Notes under the pieces: model-generated
What the model saw: the letters and a program-made list of their open reading frames with translations, nothing else
Told to the model about the DNA's origin: nothing
Database searches by the model: none
Program-made: the position numbers and the translations under genes
Assembly: GCA_036635475.1 (NCBI GenBank)
Contig: JAVWQH010000032.1
Span: 1 to 21,615 of the forward strand
DNA length: 21,615 nucleotides
Direction of reading: 5' to 3'
Origin: JAHHUA01 sp036635475
GTDB taxonomy: Bacteria; Bacillota; Clostridia; Oscillospirales; Ruminococcaceae
Part shown: piece after piece, positions 1 to 7,593 of the stretch
Layout of the letters: every line of letters starts with the position of its first letter
Position numbering within the stretch: position 1 is the first letter of the stretch

Positions 1-2
1 TC

Positions 3-62
3 AATTTAATTTGTGCGAACTTTTGCATATTTAAAATCAGCAAAAACGTTCTTTGCGAATAG
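3..62 (+). other. Left-edge stretch, possible 3' tail of a plus-strand gene
   Basis: Bases 1-160 hold no complete gene. Read on the plus strand from base 3, there is an open frame of 19 codons ending in TAG at 60-62. It is followed about 30 bases later by a strong plus-oriented hairpin and T-run (94-142). That arrangement would fit the C-terminal end of a gene entering from outside the window. The peptide is too short to identify, and another plus frame closes at base 34, so this is only a possibility. Confidence 0.2.
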
Positions 63-93
63 TGGGATAATAATTAAAATTCAATAAACAATT

Positions 94-142
94 AAATTAA
101 GCAAGTGATATTTTTTAAACCATCACTTGCTTAATTTTTTTT
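94..142. terminator. Bidirectional intrinsic terminator
   Basis: A 16-bp perfect inverted repeat (94-109 pairing with 122-137) has a 12-base loop. On the plus strand it is followed by eight T residues (135-142), a textbook rho-independent terminator. On the minus strand the stem also ends in a T-rich stretch, so it can close the lepB-hemW-cbiA operon whose last gene stops at 161. Confidence 0.8.
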
Positions 143-160
143 CATAAGTAATAATATTAT

Positions 161-592
161 TTACAGCTTGGTTTTGATAGTTTTAACAGCGGTTACTATT
201 ATCATTATTCCCACAACAGTTCCGTCAACAATTGGAGAAAGTCTTAAAAGTGTTGAAATAACTAGATATATTATTGCATAAATTGTTGCATTTAAAAATG
301 CTTCAAAGTGCTTGAAAGCATAAATTTTTCGCTTTTCACTTGTGGATTTTTTTGCCATATCATATGTTATTCCATTAATCCAGTAAACTTTTTCCGTCTT
401 GTAAATCAAATAAAATAGTGAGGACAATCCAATGAGTGTAAATGCCAAAATCAATTTAATCATTATGTTTTCCCCAATATTTGGAAAACACATTCCTATT
501 AGAAACGGAACTAAAAAGCTCATTGAAATAAATGCAACAAACCAAACAATGAATAATTTGTAAGAGCATTTATCATATTCTTTATCGTTCAT
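161..592 (-). CDS. Small integral membrane protein of unknown function
   Basis: This gene encodes 143 residues that I do not recognise as any named family. The sequence shows about four hydrophobic helices (roughly residues 12-35, 44-66, 96-116 and 120-138). The first is preceded by a charged N-terminus (MNDKEYDKCSYK), and a basic loop around residues 78-95 is rich in Lys and Arg, suggesting a cytoplasmic loop by the positive-inside rule. It overlaps the 3' end of cbiA by 11 bases (582-592), so it is probably translationally coupled and belongs to the same operon. The Shine-Dalgarno upstream of its ATG is weak, consistent with coupling. Nothing in the protein suggests an enzyme. A role in metal or cobalamin precursor handling would be pure guesswork from the neighbour. 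Confidence 0.7.
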   Translation of the reverse strand: MNDKEYDKCSYKLFIVWFVAFISMSFLVPFLIGMCFPNIGENIMIKLILAFTLIGLSSLFYLIYKTEKVYWINGITYDMAKKSTSEKRKIYAFKHFEAFLNATIYAIIYLVISTLLRLSPIVDGTVVGIMIIVTAVKTIKTKL

Positions 593-1967
593 TTTTATAA
601 TCGCCAGCCTTTTTCACTAAAATTTTGTTGTAGAAGTTGATGGCAAAATCAATATTGCCCCAAAAATGTAAATGCGGATATCCAGCATAAATTGCATCAT
701 TTGCGAAAGCCGCCTCCCAGTTTTTACCTGAGCTTTTTGTTGCAAGGAAAGCATCTCCGCAATTGCTGCTGTCGGAATAGTGAAATTCGTGTGCTGCAAT
801 TTCTTCGCCTTTTTTGCACAAAACATTGTCATATTGCGCCTTTAGCTTAGCATATCCAAAACGTACGGATTTTTTTGTCATATAACAATCGCTGTCAATA
901 AACCCAACCATTTTGTGCTTTTCGCCGTCATAATCGGTCAAAGAGTTGTGAAGATACATAAATCCTCCACATTCCGCAATCAGTGGAAGACCTTTTTGGA
1001 GCTTTTCTTTTATGTCAGAAAGCATAGATTTGTTCTCGGAAATTTGTTTTGCATAAACCTCCGGATAACCTCCGCCTAAAATTAAGGCATCTATATTTTC
1101 GGGTAGTTTTTCATCATACATAGGCGAAAACTCCACAATTTCCCCGCCCATAATCTTAAACAAATTCAGATTATCCTCATAGTAAAAGCAAAAAGCATTA
1201 TCTTTTGCAACAGCTATTCTCGTTGGTTTTTGTGGTAAATTATAGTCCAACAAAACATCGGCACACATATATTTTTCGTAAGTTTCTGCTAAAACCAAAA
1301 GTTCATCAATCTCGATAGTTTTTTCGGCAGTTTCAGCCAAAATTTCAAGTCTTTGGTTTAGGTCAAAAATTTCGTCAGCAGTTATAAGTCCAAGATGTCT
1401 GCTGCCGATTTGTGCCTCTTGCACTTCCGGCATATATCCATAAACTTTTATGGGCAATTCTTTTTCAATCATTGGCTTTAGCATTTCATAGCTTGTTTGG
1501 GAAGTGTTATTTAGGATAACACCTTTAATATTGTTGGGTCGAAAATTCAAAAAACCGCTTATCATTGCAACAACTGAAAATCCCATTCCTTTTGTACCCA
1601 CAACCAAAATTTGCGGTGTATTGGTGAGCCTTGCAAGGTGGTTTGAGGAATAATCATCGCTGTTAATTCCAAGTCCATCATAGTTTCCCATAACCCCTTC
1701 AATAACAGAAATATCTGCGTTTTTTGCAGCATTTGCGAAAAGATATTTAACATTTCTCTCTCCGCACATATATATATCCAAATTTCTTGAGCTTGTACCA
1801 ATAATTTTTGAATGAAACATAGGGTCTATATAGTCAGGACCTGCCTTAAAACTGGCAACTTTAAGCTTGCGATTTACAAGTGCTTTTAAAATGGCGCAGG
1901 TTATTGTTGTTTTACCGCAGCTACTGCCTGTCCCTGTTATCATAAATCTTTTTAAGGTTTCAGTCAT
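582..1967 (-). CDS. cbiA: Cobyrinate a,c-diamide synthase
   Basis: This 461-residue protein is the ATP- and glutamine-dependent amidase of the anaerobic cobalamin pathway, which amidates the a and c side chains of cobyrinate. The N-terminal dethiobiotin-synthetase-like domain begins with a P-loop (TGTGSSCGKTT, residues 11-21) and continues through FKAGPDYIDP and VIEGVMGNYDG, which are characteristic of CbiA/CobB. The C-terminal class I glutamine amidotransferase domain has its nucleophile Cys at about residue 333 (AECGGFMYL) and the triad His near 432-434 (YPHLHFWG). Length and domain order are normal for the family. The gene lies 29 bases downstream of hemW and overlaps the next membrane protein gene. 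No other cobalamin biosynthesis gene is in the window, so whether the host makes corrinoids de novo or only remodels them cannot be seen here. Confidence 0.93.
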   Translation of the reverse strand: MTETLKRFMITGTGSSCGKTTITCAILKALVNRKLKVASFKAGPDYIDPMFHSKIIGTSSRNLDIYMCGERNVKYLFANAAKNADISVIEGVMGNYDGLGINSDDYSSNHLARLTNTPQILVVGTKGMGFSVVAMISGFLNFRPNNIKGVILNNTSQTSYEMLKPMIEKELPIKVYGYMPEVQEAQIGSRHLGLITADEIFDLNQRLEILAETAEKTIEIDELLVLAETYEKYMCADVLLDYNLPQKPTRIAVAKDNAFCFYYEDNLNLFKIMGGEIVEFSPMYDEKLPENIDALILGGGYPEVYAKQISENKSMLSDIKEKLQKGLPLIAECGGFMYLHNSLTDYDGEKHKMVGFIDSDCYMTKKSVRFGYAKLKAQYDNVLCKKGEEIAAHEFHYSDSSNCGDAFLATKSSGKNWEAAFANDAIYAGYPHLHFWGNIDFAINFYNKILVKKAGDYKNER

Positions 1968-1996
1968 AGTTTTTCACAATCCTTTGCATTAAAAAA

Positions 1997-3091
1997 TTAA
2001 ATCAGCCTTGATATAATATAGTTCGAGATTAAAAATCCCTCCGTTGTGAGAGAGAGGGTTTTTTCATCGTATATAACATAGCCTAAGTCAATCATTGGCT
2101 TAGCTTTTTTTATTAATTCAGCGGTTTTGTTTGGGTAAAACTTTTCAGCCTCTTCCAAATTAATCCCATCTTTAAGCCTTAATCGCAACATAACATATTC
2201 ATCAAAATCTCCTGCATAATCGTCAAATATCAGCAAATCTTCAATACTTTCGCCTTTGAGATATGCGTTTAAGTCACGCTCCATAAAAAAGCGCTTATCC
2301 CCAATTTTTGAATGAGCAGACGGGCCAATTCCTAAGTAATCATCAAGTTTCCAGTATTTATTATTATGTTTGCTCTCATATCCAATCTTTGAAAAGTTGG
2401 ATATTTCATACTGAATATATCCGTTTTCTTTCATCAAACTGCATATTTGCTCATAAATTTCCGCTTGCTTGTCCTCAAAATCCTCTGTGGATTTATAAAG
2501 TTTATCGAATTTTGTGCCTTTTTCGATTTTCAAAAGGTAGGCTGAAATATGTTCAGGATTAAGGGCAATAATCTCTTTTGCGGAATTGATAGCACTTTCA
2601 ACTGTTTGGTTTGGAAGCCCCAACATAATGTCAAGAGAAATATTGGGAAAACCGACTTTTCTTGCCATATAAAACGCATTTTTCGCAACATTTACATCGT
2701 GCAATCTACCCAAAAGTTTCAATTCATCATCATTTCCCGACTGAAATCCCATTGATAATCTGTTGAAACCCATTTTCAGAAGAGATTTTAAATAATCCTC
2801 GTCCAATGTACAAGGGTTCGCCTCAACTGTCACTTCGCCACATTCAAAATTGAAATGTTCCATTGCAATGCTTAGTATTTTTTCAAGTCTTTTTCCGCCT
2901 AAAGCTGTTGGAGTTCCCCCGCCAAAATAAATTGTGTCAGGGTGAAGTTTAATATTACAATTGGAAATTAAGCTTACAGTATGCTCAGTGAATTTGTCCA
3001 TTAAGTCCTCATTGCAAGCCATTGAATAAAAATCGCAATAGGGGCATTTCCGAATACAAAATGGAATGTGAATATAAAGTCCATCATTCAT
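1997..3091 (-). CDS. hemW: HemW-type radical SAM heme chaperone
   Basis: This encodes a 364-residue radical SAM protein. The cluster motif is CIRKCPYCDF (Cys12, Cys16, Cys19). The residue after the third Cys is Asp-Phe, the HemW pattern, and the extra Cys of true coproporphyrinogen III dehydrogenase (HemN) is absent. A GGGTP motif at 57-61 binds the SAM methionine. A HemN C-terminal domain follows (GIGPSAHSKIG, and the RLRLKDGIN region). HemW proteins bind heme and deliver it to respiratory enzymes and are often misnamed oxygen-independent coproporphyrinogen oxidase. I chose the ATG at 3091 because the peptide then starts MNDGLYIHIPFC, as the family does. That start overlaps the lepB stop by one base (TAATG), indicating translational coupling. 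A longer in-frame reading to 3181 would run back inside lepB and is unlikely. Confidence 0.92.
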   Translation of the reverse strand: MNDGLYIHIPFCIRKCPYCDFYSMACNEDLMDKFTEHTVSLISNCNIKLHPDTIYFGGGTPTALGGKRLEKILSIAMEHFNFECGEVTVEANPCTLDEDYLKSLLKMGFNRLSMGFQSGNDDELKLLGRLHDVNVAKNAFYMARKVGFPNISLDIMLGLPNQTVESAINSAKEIIALNPEHISAYLLKIEKGTKFDKLYKSTEDFEDKQAEIYEQICSLMKENGYIQYEISNFSKIGYESKHNNKYWKLDDYLGIGPSAHSKIGDKRFFMERDLNAYLKGESIEDLLIFDDYAGDFDEYVMLRLRLKDGINLEEAEKFYPNKTAELIKKAKPMIDLGYVIYDEKTLSLTTEGFLISNYIISRLI

Positions 3092-3738
3092 TATCTCAGT
3101 ACTCCGAAATCCTTGAATGGATACAATGTAAAATGAGCCTCGCCTATGATTTTTTCCGCAGGTATATATGGATTTTTCCAATAACGAGCATCAATTGAAC
3201 CGCTTCTATTATCTCCTAAGAACAGATAATTTCCCTCTGGAATAACAAATACTTGTTCGTCTTGTGCATATGTATTGACAACATATGGCTCATCATATGG
3301 CGCTCCATTTATAAATATTTTTCCGTCTTTTGCGATTTTAACAGTTTCCCCCGGAAGTCCGATACATCTTTTCAGCAAAATCATATTTAATTCATCTGAT
3401 TGGAACATAATTATATCGCCACGTTGAACTCTTTTTTCAACATTGTAAATTTTTGTTGCTATATGCCAACTATCCAGTTGAACTGTGGGTAACATTGAAC
3501 CTGTGGGAACTGTTGTAAGGAAAACCACATATTTTATAATTAGAAAAATCACAACAAATTGCACTATAAAAGGAAAAACCCACTCTTTCCAAAAATTAAT
3601 TTTGGCAGTTGGTTCAGAGGTTTTTTTTATGTCCTCTATTTCCGAGTTATCCTGTGTATTTTCCTCATTAAGTTCTATTTTTTCAATATTATCATCTATT
3701 TTTTTTTGTTCTTGTAAGTCTTCATTTTTATTATCCAT
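3091..3738 (-). CDS. lepB: Signal peptidase I
   Basis: This type I signal peptidase has 215 residues and cleaves secretory signal peptides at the outer face of the membrane. The first 50 residues are an acidic, Lys/Glu/Asn-rich cytoplasmic extension. One transmembrane helix follows (about 52-74). Next come the catalytic Ser81 in TGSMLPT, RGDIIMF, the catalytic Lys123 in ILLKRCIGLPGE, and the family box GDNRSGSIDARYW (175-187). A single N-terminal helix is the Gram-positive form. The start at 3738 is preceded by GGAGGAAAGCAA, a good ribosome binding site. The in-frame ATG at 3771 would sit at the predicted transcription start and lacks such a site. This is the first gene of the lepB-hemW-cbiA operon. 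Confidence 0.95.
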   Translation of the reverse strand: MDNKNEDLQEQKKIDDNIEKIELNEENTQDNSEIEDIKKTSEPTAKINFWKEWVFPFIVQFVVIFLIIKYVVFLTTVPTGSMLPTVQLDSWHIATKIYNVEKRVQRGDIIMFQSDELNMILLKRCIGLPGETVKIAKDGKIFINGAPYDEPYVVNTYAQDEQVFVIPEGNYLFLGDNRSGSIDARYWKNPYIPAEKIIGEAHFTLYPFKDFGVLR

Positions 3739-3781
3739 TTGCTTTCCTCCGAATGTTGTTTTTTCTTTCACGCATAGCTTT

Positions 3782-3810
3782 AGTATATCACATTGACAAT
3801 TAAATGTCTT
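3782..3810 (-). promoter_or_regulatory. Predicted promoter of lepB operon
   Basis: On the minus strand a TATACT -10 box (3782-3787) carries a TG one base upstream (extended -10). It lies 17 bases from AAGACA (3805-3810), a 4/6 match to TTGACA. Transcription would begin near 3775, about 37 bases before the lepB start codon. Confidence 0.5.
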
Positions 3811-3840
3811 TAAATTTTTAAAAACTTTTCACTTCTCGTA

Positions 3841-3849
3841 TGGTATGAT
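3841..3849 (+). promoter_or_regulatory. Possible extended -10 promoter for the LCP-like gene
   Basis: TGGTATGAT reads as an extended -10 element (TG, one base, then TATGAT). No convincing -35 is seen 17 bases upstream. It would give a leader of about 45 bases to the TTG start at 3901. Confidence 0.35.
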
Positions 3850-3900
3850 TTTTTTGGGATAAGAATATATATAAGCGATTATTTGAAAGAAGGGATATTT

Positions 3901-4782
3901 TTGCAGGACGATAAAACTTTGGGATTGCGATATTTTGTATCAGCACTTGCAATTAGCTTTTTGGGATTAATACTTTTTTTGTCCTTTGTCCTTTTGAAAA
4001 ACCCTCCGATAATTTTGAATAATACTCAAAATGAACTTGTGACAAAGAACATTTATCTGCCATCATCTGAGGAAAAACTCAGCATTTTCTTGACAATCAG
4101 CAAAGAAAAAAACTCTTCGCCATATTTATGTGCATTAATATATTTTGACCCCATCGGAGGGAAAATTCCTGTAGTAACTTTTTCTCCCAAATGCAAACTG
4201 ATTGTTGAGGGGAAAAATGAAACCTTAAACTCTATTTTTAATAAATCCGGAATTTCTGTTGTAAAAAACGGTTTTGAAAATTATGCTAACATAAAAATAG
4301 ACAGATATATCAGCACAACCAGTGAAGTTATAACAAATATCATTGACTTATCAAGGAAAATTGACATAGATTTTCCTGATAAAATCAAAGTATCAGAAAA
4401 TTTTTCAATCAACAAAGGTTTGCAGACTCTTGATGGTACAACTGCTGCAAAAGTCCTTGAAACAATCTGCGAAAACGTTCAATCACCGTCTTTCAACCCC
4501 CTCCCATCAACGATATTATCCCAACTTTTGAATAATCTTTTGCCTCTTGTTGGTTCGCCGAAAGGAGAGCGAATTTTCAATCAAATCGTCAACAACAGTG
4601 CCACTGACATTAGTTACAAGGATTATGAAATGCGAATAAGGGCTTGCAAATTTATGAATACCCTTGCAAGCAAAGCCTCATATCCCCTCATTTTGCAAGG
4701 CAAATTGAACGATGCCCAAAACACATTCACGTTCACCGCCAACTCCTTGTCACAATTGAAATTAATTTTTGAGGACAACTAG
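3901..4782 (+). CDS. Membrane-anchored protein with degenerate LytR-CpsA-Psr-like domain
   Basis: The protein has 293 residues, with one N-terminal transmembrane helix (about residues 7-29) and an extracellular remainder. The extracellular part can be laid along the LCP (LytR-CpsA-Psr) fold: a beta strand followed by DPIGGKIPVVTFSP where the family has IDPxTKKVxLLSIPRDT, then YANIKIDRYISTTSEVI and IDIDFPDKI matching the family's IDYYVxVNFxxFxxLIDxLGGIxVxVP, and GLQTLDGTTAAKVLET matching KGKQxLNGxxALxYVR. The Arg and Asp residues that bind the polyprenyl-pyrophosphate substrate are not conserved: SIPRDT has become TFSPKCK and the YVR arginine is gone. It is therefore probably not an active glycopolymer ligase. 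I chose the TTG at 3901 because AGAAGGG lies six bases upstream. The TTG at 3883 has no such site. Family assignment is by eye from pattern only. Confidence 0.55.
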   Translation: MQDDKTLGLRYFVSALAISFLGLILFLSFVLLKNPPIILNNTQNELVTKNIYLPSSEEKLSIFLTISKEKNSSPYLCALIYFDPIGGKIPVVTFSPKCKLIVEGKNETLNSIFNKSGISVVKNGFENYANIKIDRYISTTSEVITNIIDLSRKIDIDFPDKIKVSENFSINKGLQTLDGTTAAKVLETICENVQSPSFNPLPSTILSQLLNNLLPLVGSPKGERIFNQIVNNSATDISYKDYEMRIRACKFMNTLASKASYPLILQGKLNDAQNTFTFTANSLSQLKLIFEDN

Positions 4783-4811
4783 CACTTCATCAGATTTTGT
4801 AAATCAATAAT

Positions 4812-4866
4812 AAAAAATTGAGCAGTATTTAGTGCAAATTTAACTTTGCCTATCAACTGCTCAATT
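4812..4866. terminator. Terminator between convergent LCP-like gene and mutS2
   Basis: An 11-bp inverted repeat (4816-4826 with 4856-4866) encloses a smaller inner hairpin (GCAAA...TTTGC). On the minus strand the stem runs directly into a T6 tract (4817-4812), so it should terminate the mfd-mutS2 transcript, 21 bases past the mutS2 stop. On the plus strand it is followed by ATATTTTA and may also stop the facing gene. Confidence 0.75.
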
Positions 4867-4886
4867 ATATTTTAATCGGATTTATG

Positions 4887-7271
4887 TTATTTCAGTTCTG
4901 CAACTGTAACTCCACTTTCGCCTTCTCCATAAACTCCAAGTCTAAAGGATTTTATAGCTTTATTCTGACGTAAATGTGATTGTACTGCCGCTCTCAAAAC
5001 TCCTGTGCCTTTTCCATGAATTATATGAATTGTTGTCAAATGGCTCATAACTGCGTCATCTATAAAACGGTCAAGTTCCAAAATTGCCTCATCTGCTGCC
5101 ATTCCTCGCAGGTTAAGCTCCATTTTTGGTTCTCTGTTTTTCACGCTTGTGCCTTTGAACGAATGGGTTTGAGTATTTTCCTGTGCGCCTTTTTTTCTTT
5201 CAATGAGCCTTAAATCGCTGACTTTAACTCTTGTTTTGATAATTCCCGATTGAACTGTAACCATTCCCATACCATCTGGATTGGAAATGATTTTTCCTTC
5301 TTTGTTAAGTTCAACAACCATAACGCTGTCACCTTTTACAAGTGGTCGTGGCGGTGCATAATTGACTGATTTTTTCTTTGTAACAGGGTCAGCTAATTCT
5401 TGAAGTTTTCTCAAATTGGCTTTAAATTGACCTTTTACAGTTGATGCCATCTGTACAAAGTCCTCATTTTCACGTGCTTTTCGTATTTCATCAAGCTCGT
5501 CCATCATATTTTGCGATTGTATTGTGACTGATTCCACAATTCTTCTGGCTTCAATTCTTGCTTTATCAATTTCTTTTTCCTGCAAATCCTCAAGACGTTG
5601 TCTATGAGTTTCGATTTCTTCTCTTGTACGTTTTGCAATTGTTCTTTGAGATTCTGCCTCAATTCTTGCATCTTCCATCTCTTGACGAGAACGTTCCAGT
5701 TTTGCTACAACATCTTCAAACCTTGTATTTTCTGTTGAAACAAGCTCTTTTGCTCTGTCAATAATGGAGTCGCAAAGTCCCAATCTTGAACTTATTGCAA
5801 AGGCATTTGACCTTCCCGGCACACCAATTAGAAGTCTATATGTGGGGCGAAGTGTTGCCACATCAAACTCGCAACTTCCATTTTCTACGCCAGCTGTTTC
5901 AAGTGCATACATTTTAATTTCCGGATAGTGCGTTGTAGCGGCAATTTTTGCACCTTTTGAACGCAGATGTTCAATTATTGAAACAGCCAATGCTGCACCC
6001 TCAACTGGGTCAGTTCCTGCACCTAATTCATCGACTAAAACCAAGGATTTATCATCAACTTCATTCATAATGGAAACAATATTTGTCATATGTCCCGAGA
6101 ATGTTGACAAGCTTTGTTCAATGCTTTGTTCGTCGCCAATATCAACTAAAACATTATTGAAAACTGATATTTGACTTCCGTCAGAAACCGGCAGCATAAG
6201 TCCACACATAGCCATTAATGTTAAAAGTCCAAGGGTTTTTATAACAACAGTTTTACCGCCTGTGTTTGGACCTGTGATAACGAGTGTGTCAAAAGTATTG
6301 CCTAAATCAATATTTGTGGGAACAACTTTATCTTTATCAATAAGTGGGTGACGAGCTTTTACAAGGTGAATTTTTCCGTCATTGGTTATATCAACAACAG
6401 CACAATTCATTTCCCAAGCTAATCTTGCTTTTGACAATATTACATCAATTTCCACTGCTACATTATAGCTTGCTTTTATTAAATCTCCACAATCCCCAAC
6501 TTCTGCGGAAATTTCGGCTAATATCCTGTCAATTTCTTGTTTTTCCTTGTTTTTTAGTACTCTTATTTCATTATTTGCCTCAACAACCCCCATAGGTTCA
6601 ATGAAAAGTGTTGCACCACTGGAAGATGTATCGTGGACAAGACCTGAAACTTCGTTTCTGTACTCGCTTTTAACAGGCACAACAAATCTTCCATCACGCA
6701 TTGTTATAATGCTGTCTTGAAGATATTTTTGGTAGCTTTGGGAACGTATCATACCGTCAAGATGATTTCTTACTTTTTGTCCTGCGGCGATAATTTTTCT
6801 TCTAATATCGGCTAATTCACGACTGGCATTATCGGCAATTTCATCTTCACTTACAATTGCATTATTGATTGTATCTTCTAGTTTTCTTTGTGGGTAAAGC
6901 ATTGTGAAAAGCTCAGTTAGTGCGTTTTCTTCCCCACTAAAATGTTCTGACCACTGTTTTAAATTGCGTATAGCTTTCAAATCCCCATTTATTCTCAAAA
7001 GTTCAACAGGGGTTAATTGCGAGCCTATTTCTGCCCTTTTGATTGCACCTTCACAATTTTTCATATCAAGCACAGTTGGTGTTCCAAATCTTCCTGTCAA
7101 TGAATGTGCCGCCAATGTTTTTTCCATATCCCTCACCACTTGCGGATATGATGTTTGTGGCTGAATTTTTAAGCAAATATTATGACTGTCCTCACATGTT
7201 GCTTCTTCCGCCAATCTTGCAAGAATTTTATCTAATTCTAGCGAATGTATATGTTTTTGTATAATTCCCAT
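4887..7271 (-). CDS. mutS2: MutS2 family ATPase with C-terminal Smr domain
   Basis: This protein has 794 residues, the usual length of MutS2. It lacks the mismatch-recognition domain of MutS1. It has the clamp/lever core, a Walker A GPNTGGKT at about 331-338, Walker B LVLVDELGAGTDP near 408-420, a long charged coiled coil (about 500-600), a KOW-like basic segment, and a C-terminal Smr domain (about 716-794) with IIHGKGTG. MutS2 acts on branched DNA to suppress recombination. In Bacillus it also recognises and splits collided ribosomes. The Smr motif usually written LDLR(G) reads LNLRG here. The start at 7271 has GGAGG seven bases upstream and begins MGIIQKHIH. An apparent longer frame continues through the N block only because the 55-bp start region is duplicated there, so that extension is not real. 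It lies downstream of mfd and is probably cotranscribed with it. Confidence 0.95.
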   Translation of the reverse strand: MGIIQKHIHSLELDKILARLAEEATCEDSHNICLKIQPQTSYPQVVRDMEKTLAAHSLTGRFGTPTVLDMKNCEGAIKRAEIGSQLTPVELLRINGDLKAIRNLKQWSEHFSGEENALTELFTMLYPQRKLEDTINNAIVSEDEIADNASRELADIRRKIIAAGQKVRNHLDGMIRSQSYQKYLQDSIITMRDGRFVVPVKSEYRNEVSGLVHDTSSSGATLFIEPMGVVEANNEIRVLKNKEKQEIDRILAEISAEVGDCGDLIKASYNVAVEIDVILSKARLAWEMNCAVVDITNDGKIHLVKARHPLIDKDKVVPTNIDLGNTFDTLVITGPNTGGKTVVIKTLGLLTLMAMCGLMLPVSDGSQISVFNNVLVDIGDEQSIEQSLSTFSGHMTNIVSIMNEVDDKSLVLVDELGAGTDPVEGAALAVSIIEHLRSKGAKIAATTHYPEIKMYALETAGVENGSCEFDVATLRPTYRLLIGVPGRSNAFAISSRLGLCDSIIDRAKELVSTENTRFEDVVAKLERSRQEMEDARIEAESQRTIAKRTREEIETHRQRLEDLQEKEIDKARIEARRIVESVTIQSQNMMDELDEIRKARENEDFVQMASTVKGQFKANLRKLQELADPVTKKKSVNYAPPRPLVKGDSVMVVELNKEGKIISNPDGMGMVTVQSGIIKTRVKVSDLRLIERKKGAQENTQTHSFKGTSVKNREPKMELNLRGMAADEAILELDRFIDDAVMSHLTTIHIIHGKGTGVLRAAVQSHLRQNKAIKSFRLGVYGEGESGVTVAELK

Positions 7272-7299
7272 AATTTCCTCCATTATGCGGGGCGACCCC
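7245..7299. repeat. Left copy of 55-bp duplication flanking the scaffold gap
   Basis: Bases 7245-7299 are identical to 7400-7454. The copy covers the first nine codons of mutS2, its ribosome binding site and most of a GC-rich hairpin, and it ends exactly at the first N. See the finding on the assembly join. Confidence 0.95.
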
Positions 7300-7399
7300 N
7301 NNNNNNNNNNNNNNNNNNNNNNNNNNNNNNNNNNNNNNNNNNNNNNNNNNNNNNNNNNNNNNNNNNNNNNNNNNNNNNNNNNNNNNNNNNNNNNNNNNN
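7300..7399. other. Scaffold gap of exactly 100 N
   Basis: This is a run of exactly 100 undetermined bases, the conventional length for a gap of unknown size. Because the sequence on both sides is the same 55-mer, the true genome probably has a single copy and no missing sequence. A hidden repeat cannot be excluded from sequence alone. Confidence 0.97.
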
Positions 7400-7454
7400 A
7401 TGTATATGTTTTTGTATAATTCCCATAATTTCCTCCATTATGCGGGGCGACCCC
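7400..7454. repeat. Right copy of 55-bp duplication flanking the scaffold gap
   Basis: This is the second identical copy, beginning at the first base after the Ns. It contains a duplicate mutS2 start (ATG at 7426) and ribosome binding site that lead only into Ns. It is likely an assembly duplicate, not a biological repeat. Confidence 0.95.
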
Positions 7455-7478
7455 GCTGTCATTGTGGGGCAACCCCAC
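7442..7478 (-). repeat. Two tandem GC-rich hairpins in the mutS2 leader
   Basis: The mfd-mutS2 intergenic stretch (7272-7593, about 167 bp once the duplicate and Ns are removed) has no gene. Its notable content is two 15-base hairpins spaced seven bases apart. On the minus strand they read GTGGGG-TTG-CCCCAC (7478-7464), then GCGGGG-TCG-CCCCGC (7456-7442), ending a few bases before the mutS2 ribosome binding site. The unit repeats with a period of about 22 bases. The two stems differ by a T-A versus C-G pair, a compensatory change that keeps pairing. No T-run follows, so they are not classic terminators. They may be a REP-like repeat or an RNA element. Confidence 0.7.
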
Positions 7479-7593
7479 ACTTATTTCGCAGTTTTGCCAC
7501 TTTGTAAATTTTATTTCTACCTTGCGTTCTTTGAATTTGCTGTCGCAAAAGTGCTACACACATATTATTGCACATATTAAAAATACTGCTATT

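Noticed and set aside
1997..3091. Oxygen-independent coproporphyrinogen III oxidase (HemN)
   Set aside because: The CxxxCxxC motif is followed by Asp-Phe and lacks the additional Cys of HemN, so the HemW heme chaperone fits better.
3092..3181. Longer N-terminus for HemW
   Set aside because: It would overlap lepB by 90 bases and add about 30 residues unlike the family. The ATG at 3091 is coupled to the lepB stop.
7272..7478. Open frame continuing mutS2 upstream through the N block
   Set aside because: It exists only because Ns translate as unknown and the start region is duplicated. The true start at 7271 has a strong ribosome binding site and family-like N-terminus.
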